DNA of 64,000 nt from Clostridia bacterium (GTDB taxonomy: Bacteria; Bacillota; Clostridia; Lachnospirales; Lachnospiraceae): assembly GCA_003249225.1 (NCBI GenBank), contig QKJQ01000019.1, positions 1-64,000 of the forward strand, read 5' to 3'. Positions 44,773-53,778 of this stretch are shown piece after piece (the first letter of the stretch is position 1; each line of letters begins with the position of its first letter). The notes beneath the pieces were generated by a model. That model did no database searches. It had not been told where the DNA came from and worked only from the letters and a program-made list of their open reading frames with translations. Made by a program: the position numbers and the translations under genes.

Positions 44773-44823
44773 AAGTTATTTGACATTTGATACCTTCTGA
44801 CTATAGATCCATATACAGGTCAC

Positions 44824-46836
44824 TTATATGATGGGAGCCGAACAAAAAGATAATTTTACGATCTGTTGATATTCTGCTTCTGGCAATTCCTGTACCGCTT
44901 CTCCTGCCTGTGTCAGCAAAGCAGCGTCTCGGTAAATATCAGCCAGAGAGAATTCCAGTTCTCCGCTCTGTCTGATTCCAAAGATATCCCCCGGTCCGCG
45001 AAGTTTCAGATCTTCTTCGGCGATGACAAAGCCATCGTTCGACCGATTCATGATATCCAGCCTTTCTCTTGTTTCTTTTTTGGCAGAGGATGTAATCATA
45101 ATGCAGTATGCCTGTGCATTGCCTCTGCCGACACGTCCGCGCAGCTGATGCAGCTGCGCAAGTCCAAAGCGCTCCGAATTCTCAATCAGCATTACCGTAG
45201 CATTCGGAACATCTACTCCGACTTCAACAACCGTTGTTGAGACCAGTACATTAATCGTTCCGTTTGCAAATCGATCCATAATCTCATTCTTTTCTTTGGG
45301 CTTCATCTTTCCGTGCAGATATTCAATCGTTATCTTGCTATCCAACGCTTCCTTCAACGTATCACTATATTCAGTCACTGCTTCTGCTTCAATCTCGTCG
45401 CTCTCATCGACCATCGGGCATATAACAAAAGCCTGATGTCCCATCGATACCTGCTTTTCTATGAATTTATATGCTGTAGGCCGGTAACTGGTCGGCACAA
45501 CACAATTCTTGATGGGAAGTCTCGAGGCTGGTAATTCATCGAGAATCGATACCGACAGATCACCATACAGTATCAAAGATAACGTTCTTGGAATCGGAGT
45601 CGCACTCATAACAAGAACATGCGGCTGTTTTCCCTTTTGCAGTAGTTCTGCACGCTGTCGTACACCAAAACGATGCTGTTCATCCGTAATAACAAGAGCA
45701 AGTGAATCATAAATTACCTTTTCCTGTATCAGGGCATGCGTCCCGACGATAACATCTGCTTCATGCGTTTCGATTCTCTGGTATGCCGCCCTTTTCTGCG
45801 CTGCTGTCATCGATCCTGTCAAAAGTTCAATGCGCAGTCCAAAGGGCTGCAAGACACTTTGTATCGTACGATAATGCTGTCTTGCAAGAACTTCCGTAGG
45901 AACCATCAGGCACCCCTGATAACCATTTTTTGCGGTCATCAAAAGTGCAAGTACAGAAAGAATTGTCTTGCCTGAACCAACATCCCCCTGAATTAGTCGG
46001 TTCATGGCATGCTCACCAGTCAGATCTTGTTCTACTTCCATCCATACTTTTTTCTGCGCCCCTGTAAGTTCATACGGCAGTCCACTAATCAGACGATGAC
46101 AATCCTTGCTTGGTTGCATTGTATACGGAGTTTTCTCTTTCCCCTGTTCTTCCTTTATTGCGCGGACGGATATCAGAAACAAAAAGAATTCATCGAATAT
46201 CAGACGTTTTCTGCCTTCTCTCATCATTTCCTCAGACTTTGGAAAATGTACTTCCTGTATGGCTGCCTGCCGTCCCATTAACGAATACTTTCTCTTACTG
46301 CCTGCGGGCAGGTAGTCTTCCGGAAAGTCCAATTCTCGTATTGCCGTAGCAACAGCCTTAGATATCAAGTGATTTGTAACGCCTTCTGTCAATGGATAGA
46401 CCGGCTGAAGTACATGCATAAGCTTTCTGTAATCCATAACTGTATAAAGGGCAGGCTGTTCCATGGCAAGTTCATTCTTTCTCCATACTATTCTGCCTCG
46501 AAAGACATATCTTGTACCCATTCGGAGTTGTTGTTTTATATAGGGCTGATTGTACCAGATCAGTGTCATAGTCCCCTTGGGATCACGTATACGGCAACTG
46601 ACAATCTGTCTGTTCCCGGAACGCTTTAACTCCGGTGTAGAGTTAACGATGGCTTCCACCGCCTGTGTCTGTTCTGCCTGAAGTTGATCAATATAGACCG
46701 GATAATCAAACAACTTATATTCTCTTGGATAATGCTCGACCAGATCTGCAACTGTGTAGATTCCCATTTTCTGCAGATTTTTAGCTGTCTTTTCGCCAAT
46801 GCCTTTGACCGTGATGACGGAATCATTCCATTGCAT
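44824..46836 (-). CDS. recG: ATP-dependent DNA helicase RecG
   Basis: 670 residues, full family length. Remodels stalled replication forks. Wedge OB domain at about 50-150 (VEHYPREYKLFDYP), Walker A GDVGSGKT, DEQHRFGVRQR (motif II), MSATPIPRT (motif III), and QLRGRVGRG (motif VI), ending in the TRG region. Start at 46836 with a CGGAGGAAG site; the frame to 46869 is not needed. In the rpmB-asp23-fakA-recG gene order of Firmicutes. Confidence 0.97.
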   Translation of the reverse strand: MQWNDSVITVKGIGEKTAKNLQKMGIYTVADLVEHYPREYKLFDYPVYIDQLQAEQTQAVEAIVNSTPELKRSGNRQIVSCRIRDPKGTMTLIWYNQPYIKQQLRMGTRYVFRGRIVWRKNELAMEQPALYTVMDYRKLMHVLQPVYPLTEGVTNHLISKAVATAIRELDFPEDYLPAGSKRKYSLMGRQAAIQEVHFPKSEEMMREGRKRLIFDEFFLFLISVRAIKEEQGKEKTPYTMQPSKDCHRLISGLPYELTGAQKKVWMEVEQDLTGEHAMNRLIQGDVGSGKTILSVLALLMTAKNGYQGCLMVPTEVLARQHYRTIQSVLQPFGLRIELLTGSMTAAQKRAAYQRIETHEADVIVGTHALIQEKVIYDSLALVITDEQHRFGVRQRAELLQKGKQPHVLVMSATPIPRTLSLILYGDLSVSILDELPASRLPIKNCVVPTSYRPTAYKFIEKQVSMGHQAFVICPMVDESDEIEAEAVTEYSDTLKEALDSKITIEYLHGKMKPKEKNEIMDRFANGTINVLVSTTVVEVGVDVPNATVMLIENSERFGLAQLHQLRGRVGRGNAQAYCIMITSSAKKETRERLDIMNRSNDGFVIAEEDLKLRGPGDIFGIRQSGELEFSLADIYRDAALLTQAGEAVQELPEAEYQQIVKLSFCSAPII

Positions 46837-46921
46837 AAACTTCCTCCGATTGTGTATCTTAACGAACACAGGGTTACCCTGATTCCGATAGACCCAGTGC
46901 TGATTTACTCATGAAAATAAG

Positions 46922-46974
46922 AAGCGCAGCAAATCATTCTGTCTGCCAGAATCACTTCCTACGCTGCTTTGCTT
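46922..46974 (-). terminator. Possible terminator between fakA and recG
   Basis: On the minus strand AAAGCAGC pairs with GCTGCGCTT (one bulge) around an inner ATTCTG/CAGAAT stem, then TCTTATTTTC. It is weaker than other terminators here, so recG may be read through from fakA. Confidence 0.4.
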
Positions 46975-46979
46975 TGTAA

Positions 46980-48644
46980 TTATTCAACGGATACTACATA
47001 ATAGTAGATCGGCTGTCCGCCGGAATGTACTTCAACATCGATATCCGGATTTGCATCCATAATCCTTGATGCCAAATCTTCGGCCGATTCTTCTGATGTT
47101 TCCGCACCATAATACAGACTGACAAGTTCTGTTTCGTCACTAATAAGCTGATCTACCATGGAAAAAGCAACATCTGTGATATCAGAACCGACTGATAAGA
47201 TCGCCTTATCCCCGATACCCATAATATCGCCCTGTCTTATCTCTTTTCCATCAAGGCTGGTGTCACGGACTGCATATGTTACCTGCCCAGTCTTCACTTT
47301 GTCCATCTCATTGATCATATGCTCTTCATTCTCCTCAGGAGAATTATCAAAAACATAACTAATGATTGCTGTAATACCCTGTGGAATGGTAGAGGATGGT
47401 ATTACGATGATATTCTTATCGGAAGTCATTTCTTTTGCCTGATTTGCAGCAAGAATGATATTCTTATTATTGGGGAGAATAAATACCGTCTCCGCATGAA
47501 CTTCATCGATTGCACGTAGCATATCCTCTGTGCTTGGATTCATGGTCTGACCACCTTCGATTAAATAGTCAACACCAAGACCTTTAAATATCTCATTAAT
47601 TCCTTCACCGATCGAAACTGCAATAAATCCGACCGGTTTCATCGGCCCCCTGTCTTTTGGTTGTTCCGGTTGTGCTGCTTCCATCTCTTTCAGAAGAACT
47701 TCATGATGTTCTTCGCGCATATTGTCGATCTTCATACGGCTCAAACCGCCGTAGGTAAGGGCTTTTTGAATCGCAAGACCAGGATCGTTGGAATGTACAT
47801 GTACTTTTACGATTTCCTCATCAGCAACCACAACAATAGAATCACCGATCGATTCAAGATACGATTTCAAATCAAGCTCGTCAGAATCTTTAAACTCTTT
47901 TTCAAGTAATATAATGAATTCGGTACAATATCCGAACTTAATGTCAGCTGTTGAAATATTCTCTTTTGATGCTGCTCTGCTTTCTCCCGAAGAGGATGTT
48001 TTGACCGTCGTCTCAAAGATGACTTCCTTGCCCAGCATTGCATCATAAGCTCCCTGCATAACCTCTAAGAGACCTTGTCCGCCGGAATCCACAACACCGG
48101 CTTCTTTTAATACCGGAAGCAGTTCCGGTGTATAGTCCAGTACCTTCTGCATATGTTTTAAAACCTCAGCCCCAAAGAAGACAAGATCGTCGGTCTCATT
48201 CACAAGTTCCGCCGCACGTTCTGCTCCGCCTCTTGCAACAGTCAAAATGGTTCCTTCTTTTGGCTTCATAACAGCTTTGTATGCTGTCTCGACCGCCTTT
48301 GCGAACGCATTTGATATAATTGATACATCAATGGTTTCATATTGCTTGATTTCTTTTGTGAATCCACGGAACAACTGTGAAAGAATAACGCCTGAATTTC
48401 CTCTGGCTCCCCGCAGAGACCCACTGGAAATTGCCTTTGACAGAGATTCGATCGTTGGCTCCTTAATCTGGCTGACTTCGTTCGCTGCAGCCATAATTGT
48501 CAGTGTCATATTCGTACCTGTATCACCATCCGGCACAGGGAATACATTCAATTCATTAATGATTTCCTTTTTTGCTTCTATACTCTTTGCAGCTGCCAGA
48601 AACATTTTCTGTAAGAGTCTGGCATCCAATTGATTCAAAACCAC
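46980..48644 (-). CDS. fakA: DAK2-domain fatty acid kinase subunit FakA (YloV)
   Basis: About 554 residues. The N-terminal DhaL/DAK2 domain has VPDGDTGTNM, which binds ATP-Mg; the C-terminal part is the FakA middle and FakB-binding region. It phosphorylates FakB-bound exogenous fatty acids; a FakB/DegV gene is not in the window. The start is most likely a GTG at 48644: AAGGAGG lies 8 bp upstream and the family begins just before LDARLLQKMFL. The ATG at 48671 would place that strong site inside the gene. Follows asp23 by 19 bp. Confidence 0.9.
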   Translation of the reverse strand: MVLNQLDARLLQKMFLAAAKSIEAKKEIINELNVFPVPDGDTGTNMTLTIMAAANEVSQIKEPTIESLSKAISSGSLRGARGNSGVILSQLFRGFTKEIKQYETIDVSIISNAFAKAVETAYKAVMKPKEGTILTVARGGAERAAELVNETDDLVFFGAEVLKHMQKVLDYTPELLPVLKEAGVVDSGGQGLLEVMQGAYDAMLGKEVIFETTVKTSSSGESRAASKENISTADIKFGYCTEFIILLEKEFKDSDELDLKSYLESIGDSIVVVADEEIVKVHVHSNDPGLAIQKALTYGGLSRMKIDNMREEHHEVLLKEMEAAQPEQPKDRGPMKPVGFIAVSIGEGINEIFKGLGVDYLIEGGQTMNPSTEDMLRAIDEVHAETVFILPNNKNIILAANQAKEMTSDKNIIVIPSSTIPQGITAIISYVFDNSPEENEEHMINEMDKVKTGQVTYAVRDTSLDGKEIRQGDIMGIGDKAILSVGSDITDVAFSMVDQLISDETELVSLYYGAETSEESAEDLASRIMDANPDIDVEVHSGGQPIYYYVVSVE

Positions 48645-48663
48645 CGTAGTGTCCTCCTTCAAA

Positions 48664-49020
48664 TTAATCAATAACTCGTACGCCTTCTACGTACACATTG
48701 ACTTTTACAACTTCAAGACCGGAGGACTCCTCCACTTTATACTTAACATTGCCGATCAGATTGTCTGCTACTGCAGAAATGCTGACGCCGTAAGATACAA
48801 TGATATGCAAGTCTATTGTTATTTTATTATTATCAACAAATACATTGACACCGTGGTCGAGATTCTCAAGTCGCAGCAACTTTGCCAGACCATCCTTCAT
48901 GCTCACGGAAGCCATACCGATTACCCCAAAACATTCAATTGCGGCAGACCCTGCGTATTTCGCAATGACAGCTGTATCTATCAGTATTTCGCCCATCTGC
49001 GTATTCATCGCTCCGTTCAT
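48664..49020 (-). CDS. Asp23/Gls24 family protein (YloU)
   Basis: 118 residues, one Asp23 domain (GEILIDTAVIAKYAGSAAIECFGVIGMAS through a VKVNVYVEGVRV end). Family proteins act at the membrane and are linked to cell envelope homeostasis; YloU is always upstream of YloV/FakA. The ATG at 49020 has an AGGAGG site; the TTG at 49026 is less likely. Confidence 0.93.
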   Translation of the reverse strand: MNGAMNTQMGEILIDTAVIAKYAGSAAIECFGVIGMASVSMKDGLAKLLRLENLDHGVNVFVDNNKITIDLHIIVSYGVSISAVADNLIGNVKYKVEESSGLEVVKVNVYVEGVRVID

Positions 49021-49144
49021 ACACAATCCTCCTATTCTAATTCAGATACTATTCTTATTATACCTGATTTTTTGGAAAAATAAACACTTTTTTTTCATAT
49101 GCATGATTTTCCTATTGAAACAAAGGCTCGAAAGATAAATTTTC

Positions 49145-49173
49145 TTGCGTAACAAAACGCTTTATGCTATAGT
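49145..49173 (+). promoter_or_regulatory. Promoter of the ABC-F gene
   Basis: TTGCGT (49145-49150), 17-bp spacer, TATAGT (49168-49173) with an extended TGC before it. It lies in the divergent space with asp23. Confidence 0.75.
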
Positions 49174-49220
49174 GTGAATGCTTTATACCCAAAGCACAAC
49201 TAAGAAAAGTGAGGATTTCA

Positions 49221-50774
49221 ATGAGTATACTAAATGTAACAAATCTGAATCACGGTTTTGGTGAACGTACCCTGCTGAAAAATGTGACTTTTCGTCTGTT
49301 AAAAGGTGAGCACATCGGTCTGATCGGTGCGAATGGAGAAGGAAAATCGACCTTCATGAATATCATCACCAACAAACTTATGCCGGATGAAGGGACCATC
49401 GAATGGAATAAAAATGTGCGTGTCGGCTATCTTGATCAGCATTCTGTTTTAAATCCAGGTTCGTCCATACGCGATGTGTTAAAATCCGCATTCGAATTTC
49501 TCTTTACCATGGAGGCTGAAATGAACCGGATATGTACAAAACTGTCCGATGCTTCCGATGATGAAATTACAGTTCTGATGGAGGAATTTGGTATTATACA
49601 AGACACACTGGATGCACACGATTTTTATATAATTGATACAAAGGTCGAAGAAGTCGGACATGCCCTTGGACTGACAGACATAGGGCTTGATAAAGATGTA
49701 AATGAACTGAGCGGCGGCCAGCGCACCAAAGTTCTTCTTGGCAAGCTTCTTCTTGAGAAGCCGGACATTTTACTGCTTGACGAACCTACGAACTACCTGG
49801 ATGTAAATCATATAGAATGGCTGAAGCGATACCTTCAGGAATATGAGAATGCGTTTATTCTGATTTCTCATGATATTCCATTCCTGAATTCTGTTGTGAA
49901 TCTGATCTACCATATGGAAAACGGCGAATTGAACCGTTATGTTGGTAATTACGATAAATTTGAAGAAGTATATGCCGTTAAGAAATCACAGCTTGAATCT
50001 GCTTACAAAAAGCAACAGCAGGAAATCAGCCAGCTGCAGGATTTCGTGGCAAGGAACAAAGCCCGCGTATCCACCCGTAATATGGCAATGTCCAGACAGA
50101 AAAAACTGGATAAAATGGACGTGATCGAACTTGCAAAGGATAAACCAAAGCCGGAATTCAACTTTCTGGAAGCCCGCGCGGCTAGCCGCTTCATTGTTCG
50201 TACCGAAGGCCTTATTATCGGATATGATGAACCGCTGTCCTCACCTATTACATTAACGGTCGAGCGCGGTGAAAAACTTGTTCTGAAGGGTGCTAACGGA
50301 ATCGGTAAAACAACACTGATGAAAAGTATTCTGGGGTTGATTCCACCGCTCCATGGTCATATAACGCTTGGGGATTACCTGTATACCGGTTACTTTGAAC
50401 AGGAAATGTCCGGAGCAAAGAACAACACCTGTATAGAAGAGATCTGGTGTGAATATCCTGCCCTAACCCAGTACGAAGCTCGTACAAAGCTTGCTAAATG
50501 CGGATTGACATCGCAGCACATTGAAAGCCAGGTAAGAGTCCTGAGCGGTGGTGAACAGGCTAAGGTCCGTCTGTGTAAACTTATTAACAAAGAGACCAAT
50601 CTTCTGCTGCTCGATGAGCCGACCAATCATCTTGATAATGACGCAAAGGAAGAATTAAAACGAGCACTTTCAGCGTATAGCGGAACAATTATTCTGATTT
50701 GCCACGAACCATACTTTTATGAAGATTTTGCGACCAGAGTCATTGACTGCAGCGACTGGTCGACAAAGGTATAA
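49221..50774 (+). CDS. ABC-F family ATPase
   Basis: 517 residues with two ABC domains and no membrane part. Walker A GANGEGKST and GANGIGKTT, signatures LSGGQRTKV and LSGGEQAKV, Walker B LLLDEPTNYLD and LLLDEPTNHLD. The linker (about 235-310) is helical and forms the P-site tRNA-interaction motif of the family. Such proteins bind the ribosomal E site and act in translation regulation or antibiotic resistance. The single-gene setting gives no hint of a resistance role. Start at 49221 by a GAGG site. It is inserted, in reverse orientation, between rpmB and asp23, which are neighbours in most Firmicutes. Confidence 0.9.
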   Translation: MSILNVTNLNHGFGERTLLKNVTFRLLKGEHIGLIGANGEGKSTFMNIITNKLMPDEGTIEWNKNVRVGYLDQHSVLNPGSSIRDVLKSAFEFLFTMEAEMNRICTKLSDASDDEITVLMEEFGIIQDTLDAHDFYIIDTKVEEVGHALGLTDIGLDKDVNELSGGQRTKVLLGKLLLEKPDILLLDEPTNYLDVNHIEWLKRYLQEYENAFILISHDIPFLNSVVNLIYHMENGELNRYVGNYDKFEEVYAVKKSQLESAYKKQQQEISQLQDFVARNKARVSTRNMAMSRQKKLDKMDVIELAKDKPKPEFNFLEARAASRFIVRTEGLIIGYDEPLSSPITLTVERGEKLVLKGANGIGKTTLMKSILGLIPPLHGHITLGDYLYTGYFEQEMSGAKNNTCIEEIWCEYPALTQYEARTKLAKCGLTSQHIESQVRVLSGGEQAKVRLCKLINKETNLLLLDEPTNHLDNDAKEELKRALSAYSGTIILICHEPYFYEDFATRVIDCSDWSTKV

Positions 50775-50825
50775 CATTTTTTTATTCTGATGAAACACTT
50801 ACTCCATTAATGATTTTAAACCAGG

Positions 50826-50865
50826 AATAACAGGCTGTCCGCTGAAGGTAGCCTGTTATTTTTTT
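50826..50865 (+). terminator. Terminator of the ABC-F gene
   Basis: An 11-bp stem aataacaggct/agcctgttatt followed by TTTTT. Confidence 0.92.
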
Positions 50866-50914
50866 CTGAAAATGAAAATTCTTTGTATTTCATTCCTTGC
50901 TTTTGATTACAAGT

Positions 50915-51011
50915 TTTTTAGTTACCTGTTTCTAATTACTGTTTTTAATTATCTGTTTTTAATTACTTGTTTTTGGTTACCTGTTTTTAGTTACCTGCTT
51001 TTAATTACCTG
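50915..51011. repeat. Seven tandem copies of a 14-bp unit
   Basis: Consensus tttttaattacctg, with one copy shortened by a base. It lies between the ABC-F terminator and the rpmB terminator, in a 384-bp gap without genes. No spacers, so not CRISPR. Confidence 0.85.
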
Positions 51012-51111
51012 CATTAATTCTTTTTAATTCCTTGTTATAAAAATCTGCATTAAATTTACTACTGTTTTATTTACATTATAAACAGCACTTTTGACAGAGC
51101 TCTCCCAAGAC

Positions 51112-51142
51112 AAAAAAAGCAGAACCTTTTTCAAGGTTCTGC
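51112..51142 (-). terminator. Terminator of rpmB
   Basis: gcagaacctt/aaggttctgc (51119-51142), followed on the minus strand by TTTTTTT. Confidence 0.92.
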
Positions 51143-51158
51143 CTAATTACCAACTGAA

Positions 51159-51359
51159 TTACTCAGCCTGTGTTCTTCTCAAGTCTCTAAGACATGAAGC
51201 ACAGATTGAAATTCTCTGTGATGTTCCATTAAAATTAACTTTAACGGATCTGATATTTGATTTCCACATTTTGTTTGATCTTCCTGATACCTGACTTCTG
51301 GAATGGCTTACAACCTTTCCGAACTGAGCACCTTTATCACAAATTGCACATCTTGCCAT
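51159..51359 (-). CDS. rpmB: 50S ribosomal protein L28
   Basis: 66 residues. CAIC near the start and CASC near the end form a zinc ribbon; SHSRSQVSGRSNKMWKSNI is the conserved core. Good AGGAGGTG site. Single gene with its own promoter and terminator. Confidence 0.97.
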   Translation of the reverse strand: MARCAICDKGAQFGKVVSHSRSQVSGRSNKMWKSNIRSVKVNFNGTSQRISICASCLRDLRRTQAE

Positions 51360-51419
51360 GAATGAGCACCTCCTTAATCATTGAAAAATTAAGCTTCGCG
51401 TATCCCCTGGTTTCCGTTC

Positions 51420-51449
51420 AGTATACCACTGCAACACGATTGCCTACAA
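51420..51449 (-). promoter_or_regulatory. Promoter of rpmB
   Basis: On the minus strand TTGTAG (51444-51449), 18-bp spacer, TATACT (51420-51425) with an upstream TGG extension. Confidence 0.7.
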
Positions 51450-51503
51450 ACAAATCGATTTTAGCAGAAATCCAGGAGAATTGCAAGGACTTTTTATATT
51501 TGT

Positions 51504-51932
51504 TTATTCATCTGCTACACTTTCATCGTCTTTCATACTTGATTTTGCTGCTTCAGCCGCTTTTTTATCCATATTTTTTTCTGCAGCTTTCGTCTTTGCA
51601 TCCTTTTTGAATTTATCTATCAGGTCCGGAACCATGTCGATAATTTTAGTTACTGCATCCTGTGTTTTTACATTTACAAGTCTTGCCTTGCCTTCCTGTA
51701 TAACAAGAACGGAACTTGGGGATATCTTCCCTCCCATACCACCGCCGGCATTGTTCTTCCCTGTATTGTTGAACGCTCCTGCAGCCACACCAAAACTCAC
51801 ATCTACCAGCGGCAGGATTATGGTTCCATCATCAAATCGAACGGCATCACCGACTACCGTCTTTGTTGTAATAAAACCATCCATACCCTTGAATAATGAT
51901 TCTACCGTCGTGATAAAGTTACTTTCTGCCAT
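51504..51932 (-). CDS. gerW: Sporulation protein GerW (YtfJ)
   Basis: 142 residues. Core VVGDAVRFDDGTIILPLVDVSFGVAAGAF and the glycine-rich NNAGGGMGGKISPSSVLVI match GerW/YtfJ, a spore protein needed for nutrient germination in B. subtilis. The C-terminus is a charged Lys/Ala/Glu helix. The start at 51932 has a GGAGGAGA site. The DUF2953 gene upstream (ytfI in Bacillus) is its usual partner. Confidence 0.92.
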   Translation of the reverse strand: MAESNFITTVESLFKGMDGFITTKTVVGDAVRFDDGTIILPLVDVSFGVAAGAFNNTGKNNAGGGMGGKISPSSVLVIQEGKARLVNVKTQDAVTKIIDMVPDLIDKFKKDAKTKAAEKNMDKKAAEAAKSSMKDDESVADE

Positions 51933-51966
51933 AACCGTCTCCTCCTTCAACTTTCTCTCTGTTCTA

Positions 51967-52045
51967 GCACTGTTTTATGCAAATCAAGTTTGAACGAGCG
52001 GTGACGCGCAAAGTGCAAACTTGCCGGCTGAATATTATTTCAGCC
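51967..52045 (-). repeat. Dispersed two-hairpin leader element upstream of gerW
   Basis: Minus strand: hairpin 1, ggctgaa/ttcagcc (52026-52045); hairpin 2, caagtttg/caaacttg (51985-52023) perfect, loop with GCGCGTCACCGCTCG; a 14-bp spacer; and AGTGC (51967-51971), where the usual box end has diverged. The gerW site is further along at a normal distance. Confidence 0.7.
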
Positions 52046-52070
52046 TTTCTTTTGTCATCATGCCGAATTA

Positions 52071-53219
52071 TCACACAGATACCGGCTGTTTCATGTCTTT
52101 CTTAAACTTGTCAAAATTCTCCCGAAGCTTCTTGAAGTTCTTGTTGAACCATAACCGTAAGGCAATTACCGTAATGGTTATGATGTAAAATCTTCCTGTT
52201 ATTTTAATATTACCATATAACATGCTCTCTTCAAAGTTAGGCTGTATGGAAAAGTTTTTTCCGATCTTTCCATAAAACATCCCAAGGGCGGCCAATACAT
52301 AACCGGTCGTAGCCGGATCGCCTGTCCCAAAAGCCAGCAGTCCGGATGCTTTTCTTGGTCCTAAGTGTTTTAATAATTTTCCAATGCTGCGTAATGCTAC
52401 TTTTATACCTTCCTGATTTACTTCATTTTCAAGAAATTCTTTCAAAATCTGTATCTGGAGGATCGTCTTTTTTATGAAACGTATCGGTGCCAGAATCGAA
52501 TTCTTAATTTTCTCTGCGATTTGAATGATTTTTCGTTTAACTTTTTCATATCGCTTTGTAAATCCTGATGTATCGGCATCCTTCTCGCTGTCATAGGTGG
52601 AGGTGTCGCTGACTGGCAGCCTCATGTCAAGTTTTTTAATTTCCGGTGCTTTTTCCGCTTTTTTTACGGCGTCTGTATCCGTTTCCTGTTCCTGATGTTC
52701 GTAAGAATTTGTTCTGTTTACCTCTGGCAAATGCTCCGGTTCATCATGGTATTGATCGGACCCTTTCTCTGTATCTTCTTCCGTCTCTTCATCGGAATCA
52801 AATCTTATATCGGTCTCATGCTCGAGTTCTACAGCGGTTTCCTTACTGATACCTTCTCTGTATTCTGTGAGCTCACGTTTACCTTCTTCAGTGTCTTTCT
52901 TATCCTCTTGGTGATTTTCTGCCTTTTGTTCCTTTTCACTGTCCTGATCTTTTTTGGGCTTTGTACTGTTATAAACAGGAATACCAAATACCCTTGCTTT
53001 TGATACGGGTTTTCCCTCTCCCGTATATTCAAATTTAAATGAAACAATATGAAGGAGCCAGGTCACCTTTGCCATCAAATAAAGATCATCATGTTTTTGT
53101 CCATACAGTTTATATCGGAACGGTACAAATAAAATCAGTGCTAAAAGCAAAAGAACCAGTCCAACAATTGAAGCAAGTAGAATTCCTATGATTTTTACTA
53201 TCAAAAGAAATACAGCCAT
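52071..53219 (-). CDS. DUF2953 membrane protein
   Basis: 382 residues. Membrane helix at 5-32 (KIIGILLASIVGLVLLLL), a DUF2953-type beta-rich segment (VPFRYKLYGQ...KVTWLLHIVSFKFEY), a long acidic low-complexity linker at about 95-215, and a C-terminal domain containing LGPRKASGLLAFGTGDPATTGYVLAALG. Partner of gerW in Firmicutes; role in sporulation inferred from context. Confidence 0.85.
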   Translation of the reverse strand: MAVFLLIVKIIGILLASIVGLVLLLLALILFVPFRYKLYGQKHDDLYLMAKVTWLLHIVSFKFEYTGEGKPVSKARVFGIPVYNSTKPKKDQDSEKEQKAENHQEDKKDTEEGKRELTEYREGISKETAVELEHETDIRFDSDEETEEDTEKGSDQYHDEPEHLPEVNRTNSYEHQEQETDTDAVKKAEKAPEIKKLDMRLPVSDTSTYDSEKDADTSGFTKRYEKVKRKIIQIAEKIKNSILAPIRFIKKTILQIQILKEFLENEVNQEGIKVALRSIGKLLKHLGPRKASGLLAFGTGDPATTGYVLAALGMFYGKIGKNFSIQPNFEESMLYGNIKITGRFYIITITVIALRLWFNKNFKKLRENFDKFKKDMKQPVSV

Positions 53220-53233
53220 ACTCCCCCATCCCG

Positions 53234-53542
53234 TCAGATAAAATATTCTCGGACTTTAAAATCGCCGGTGTTTTGATAGATCTCTTCCAGCATATCCTTT
53301 ACCAGATCCTGTGCTTCTTCTTTTCCTTTTCCAAGTCCGACGATACGAATCTCCTTCGATTCATAGTACGGATATTTAAACTCACTGGCATTCATAATAT
53401 CAAAAAGATTTTCCGGATTAGAGGCAAATGTTATACAGAAAATCTCCCGTGTCATTTTACGTTTCTCAATCTTTTTAATTATTTTTTTACTGTTCCTCTT
53501 TACCTTTTTCCCAAGGTACAGCTTCTCACTCCAGACTATCAT
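53234..53542 (-). CDS. Conserved hypothetical protein, 102 residues
   Basis: Begins MIVWSEKLYLGKKV, a basic N-terminus followed by a small alpha/beta domain (REIFCITFASNPENLFDIMNA, IRIVGLGKGKEEAQDLV). No membrane segment or known motif. The start at 53542 has a GAGGTAGG site from the leader element and lies before DUF2953 (14 bp), so the order is this gene, DUF2953, gerW. Function unknown. Confidence 0.65.
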   Translation of the reverse strand: MIVWSEKLYLGKKVKRNSKKIIKKIEKRKMTREIFCITFASNPENLFDIMNASEFKYPYYESKEIRIVGLGKGKEEAQDLVKDMLEEIYQNTGDFKVREYFI

Positions 53543-53546
53543 TCCT

Positions 53547-53676
53547 ACCTCATTCCCGCGCGTTTCCTGCACTTATGAAGTCCGTGCTGTTGAATGCTGC
53601 CGCTTGATAAAGTGGATATTCTTACCATTTGCGAAGATTTCTCACAAAGCCTGTTGCACTCCACGGAATGTGCAAC
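53547..53676 (-). repeat. Dispersed leader element (diverged) upstream of the 102-residue gene
   Basis: Minus strand: hairpin gttgcac/gtgcaac (53653-53676), a segment AGCACGGACTTCATAAGTGCAGG that matches the hisJ copy's AGCACAAACTTCATATACGCAG, then GGGAATGAGG (53547-53556). The rest of the 236-bp gap is plain. Confidence 0.5.
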
Positions 53677-53778
53677 ACAGAGTTATTATACCATAACATA
53701 TAGAAAAAAACAGCTTTTTTTTACTGCTCGCATGCACGAAAAAGCATGTAATCTTCCTGCTTTTTTATATCACTGATG

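Noticed and set aside
45313..46349. Several plus-strand frames opposite recG
   Set aside because: Antisense shadows of the recG coding sequence, without ribosome binding sites or recognisable domains.
50915..51011. Possible CRISPR or regulatory array
   Set aside because: 14-bp units without spacers and no gene reading from it.
53700..53760. Hairpin catgc/gcatg as terminator of the 537-residue protein gene
   Set aside because: Five-base stem, no U-run in the right direction.
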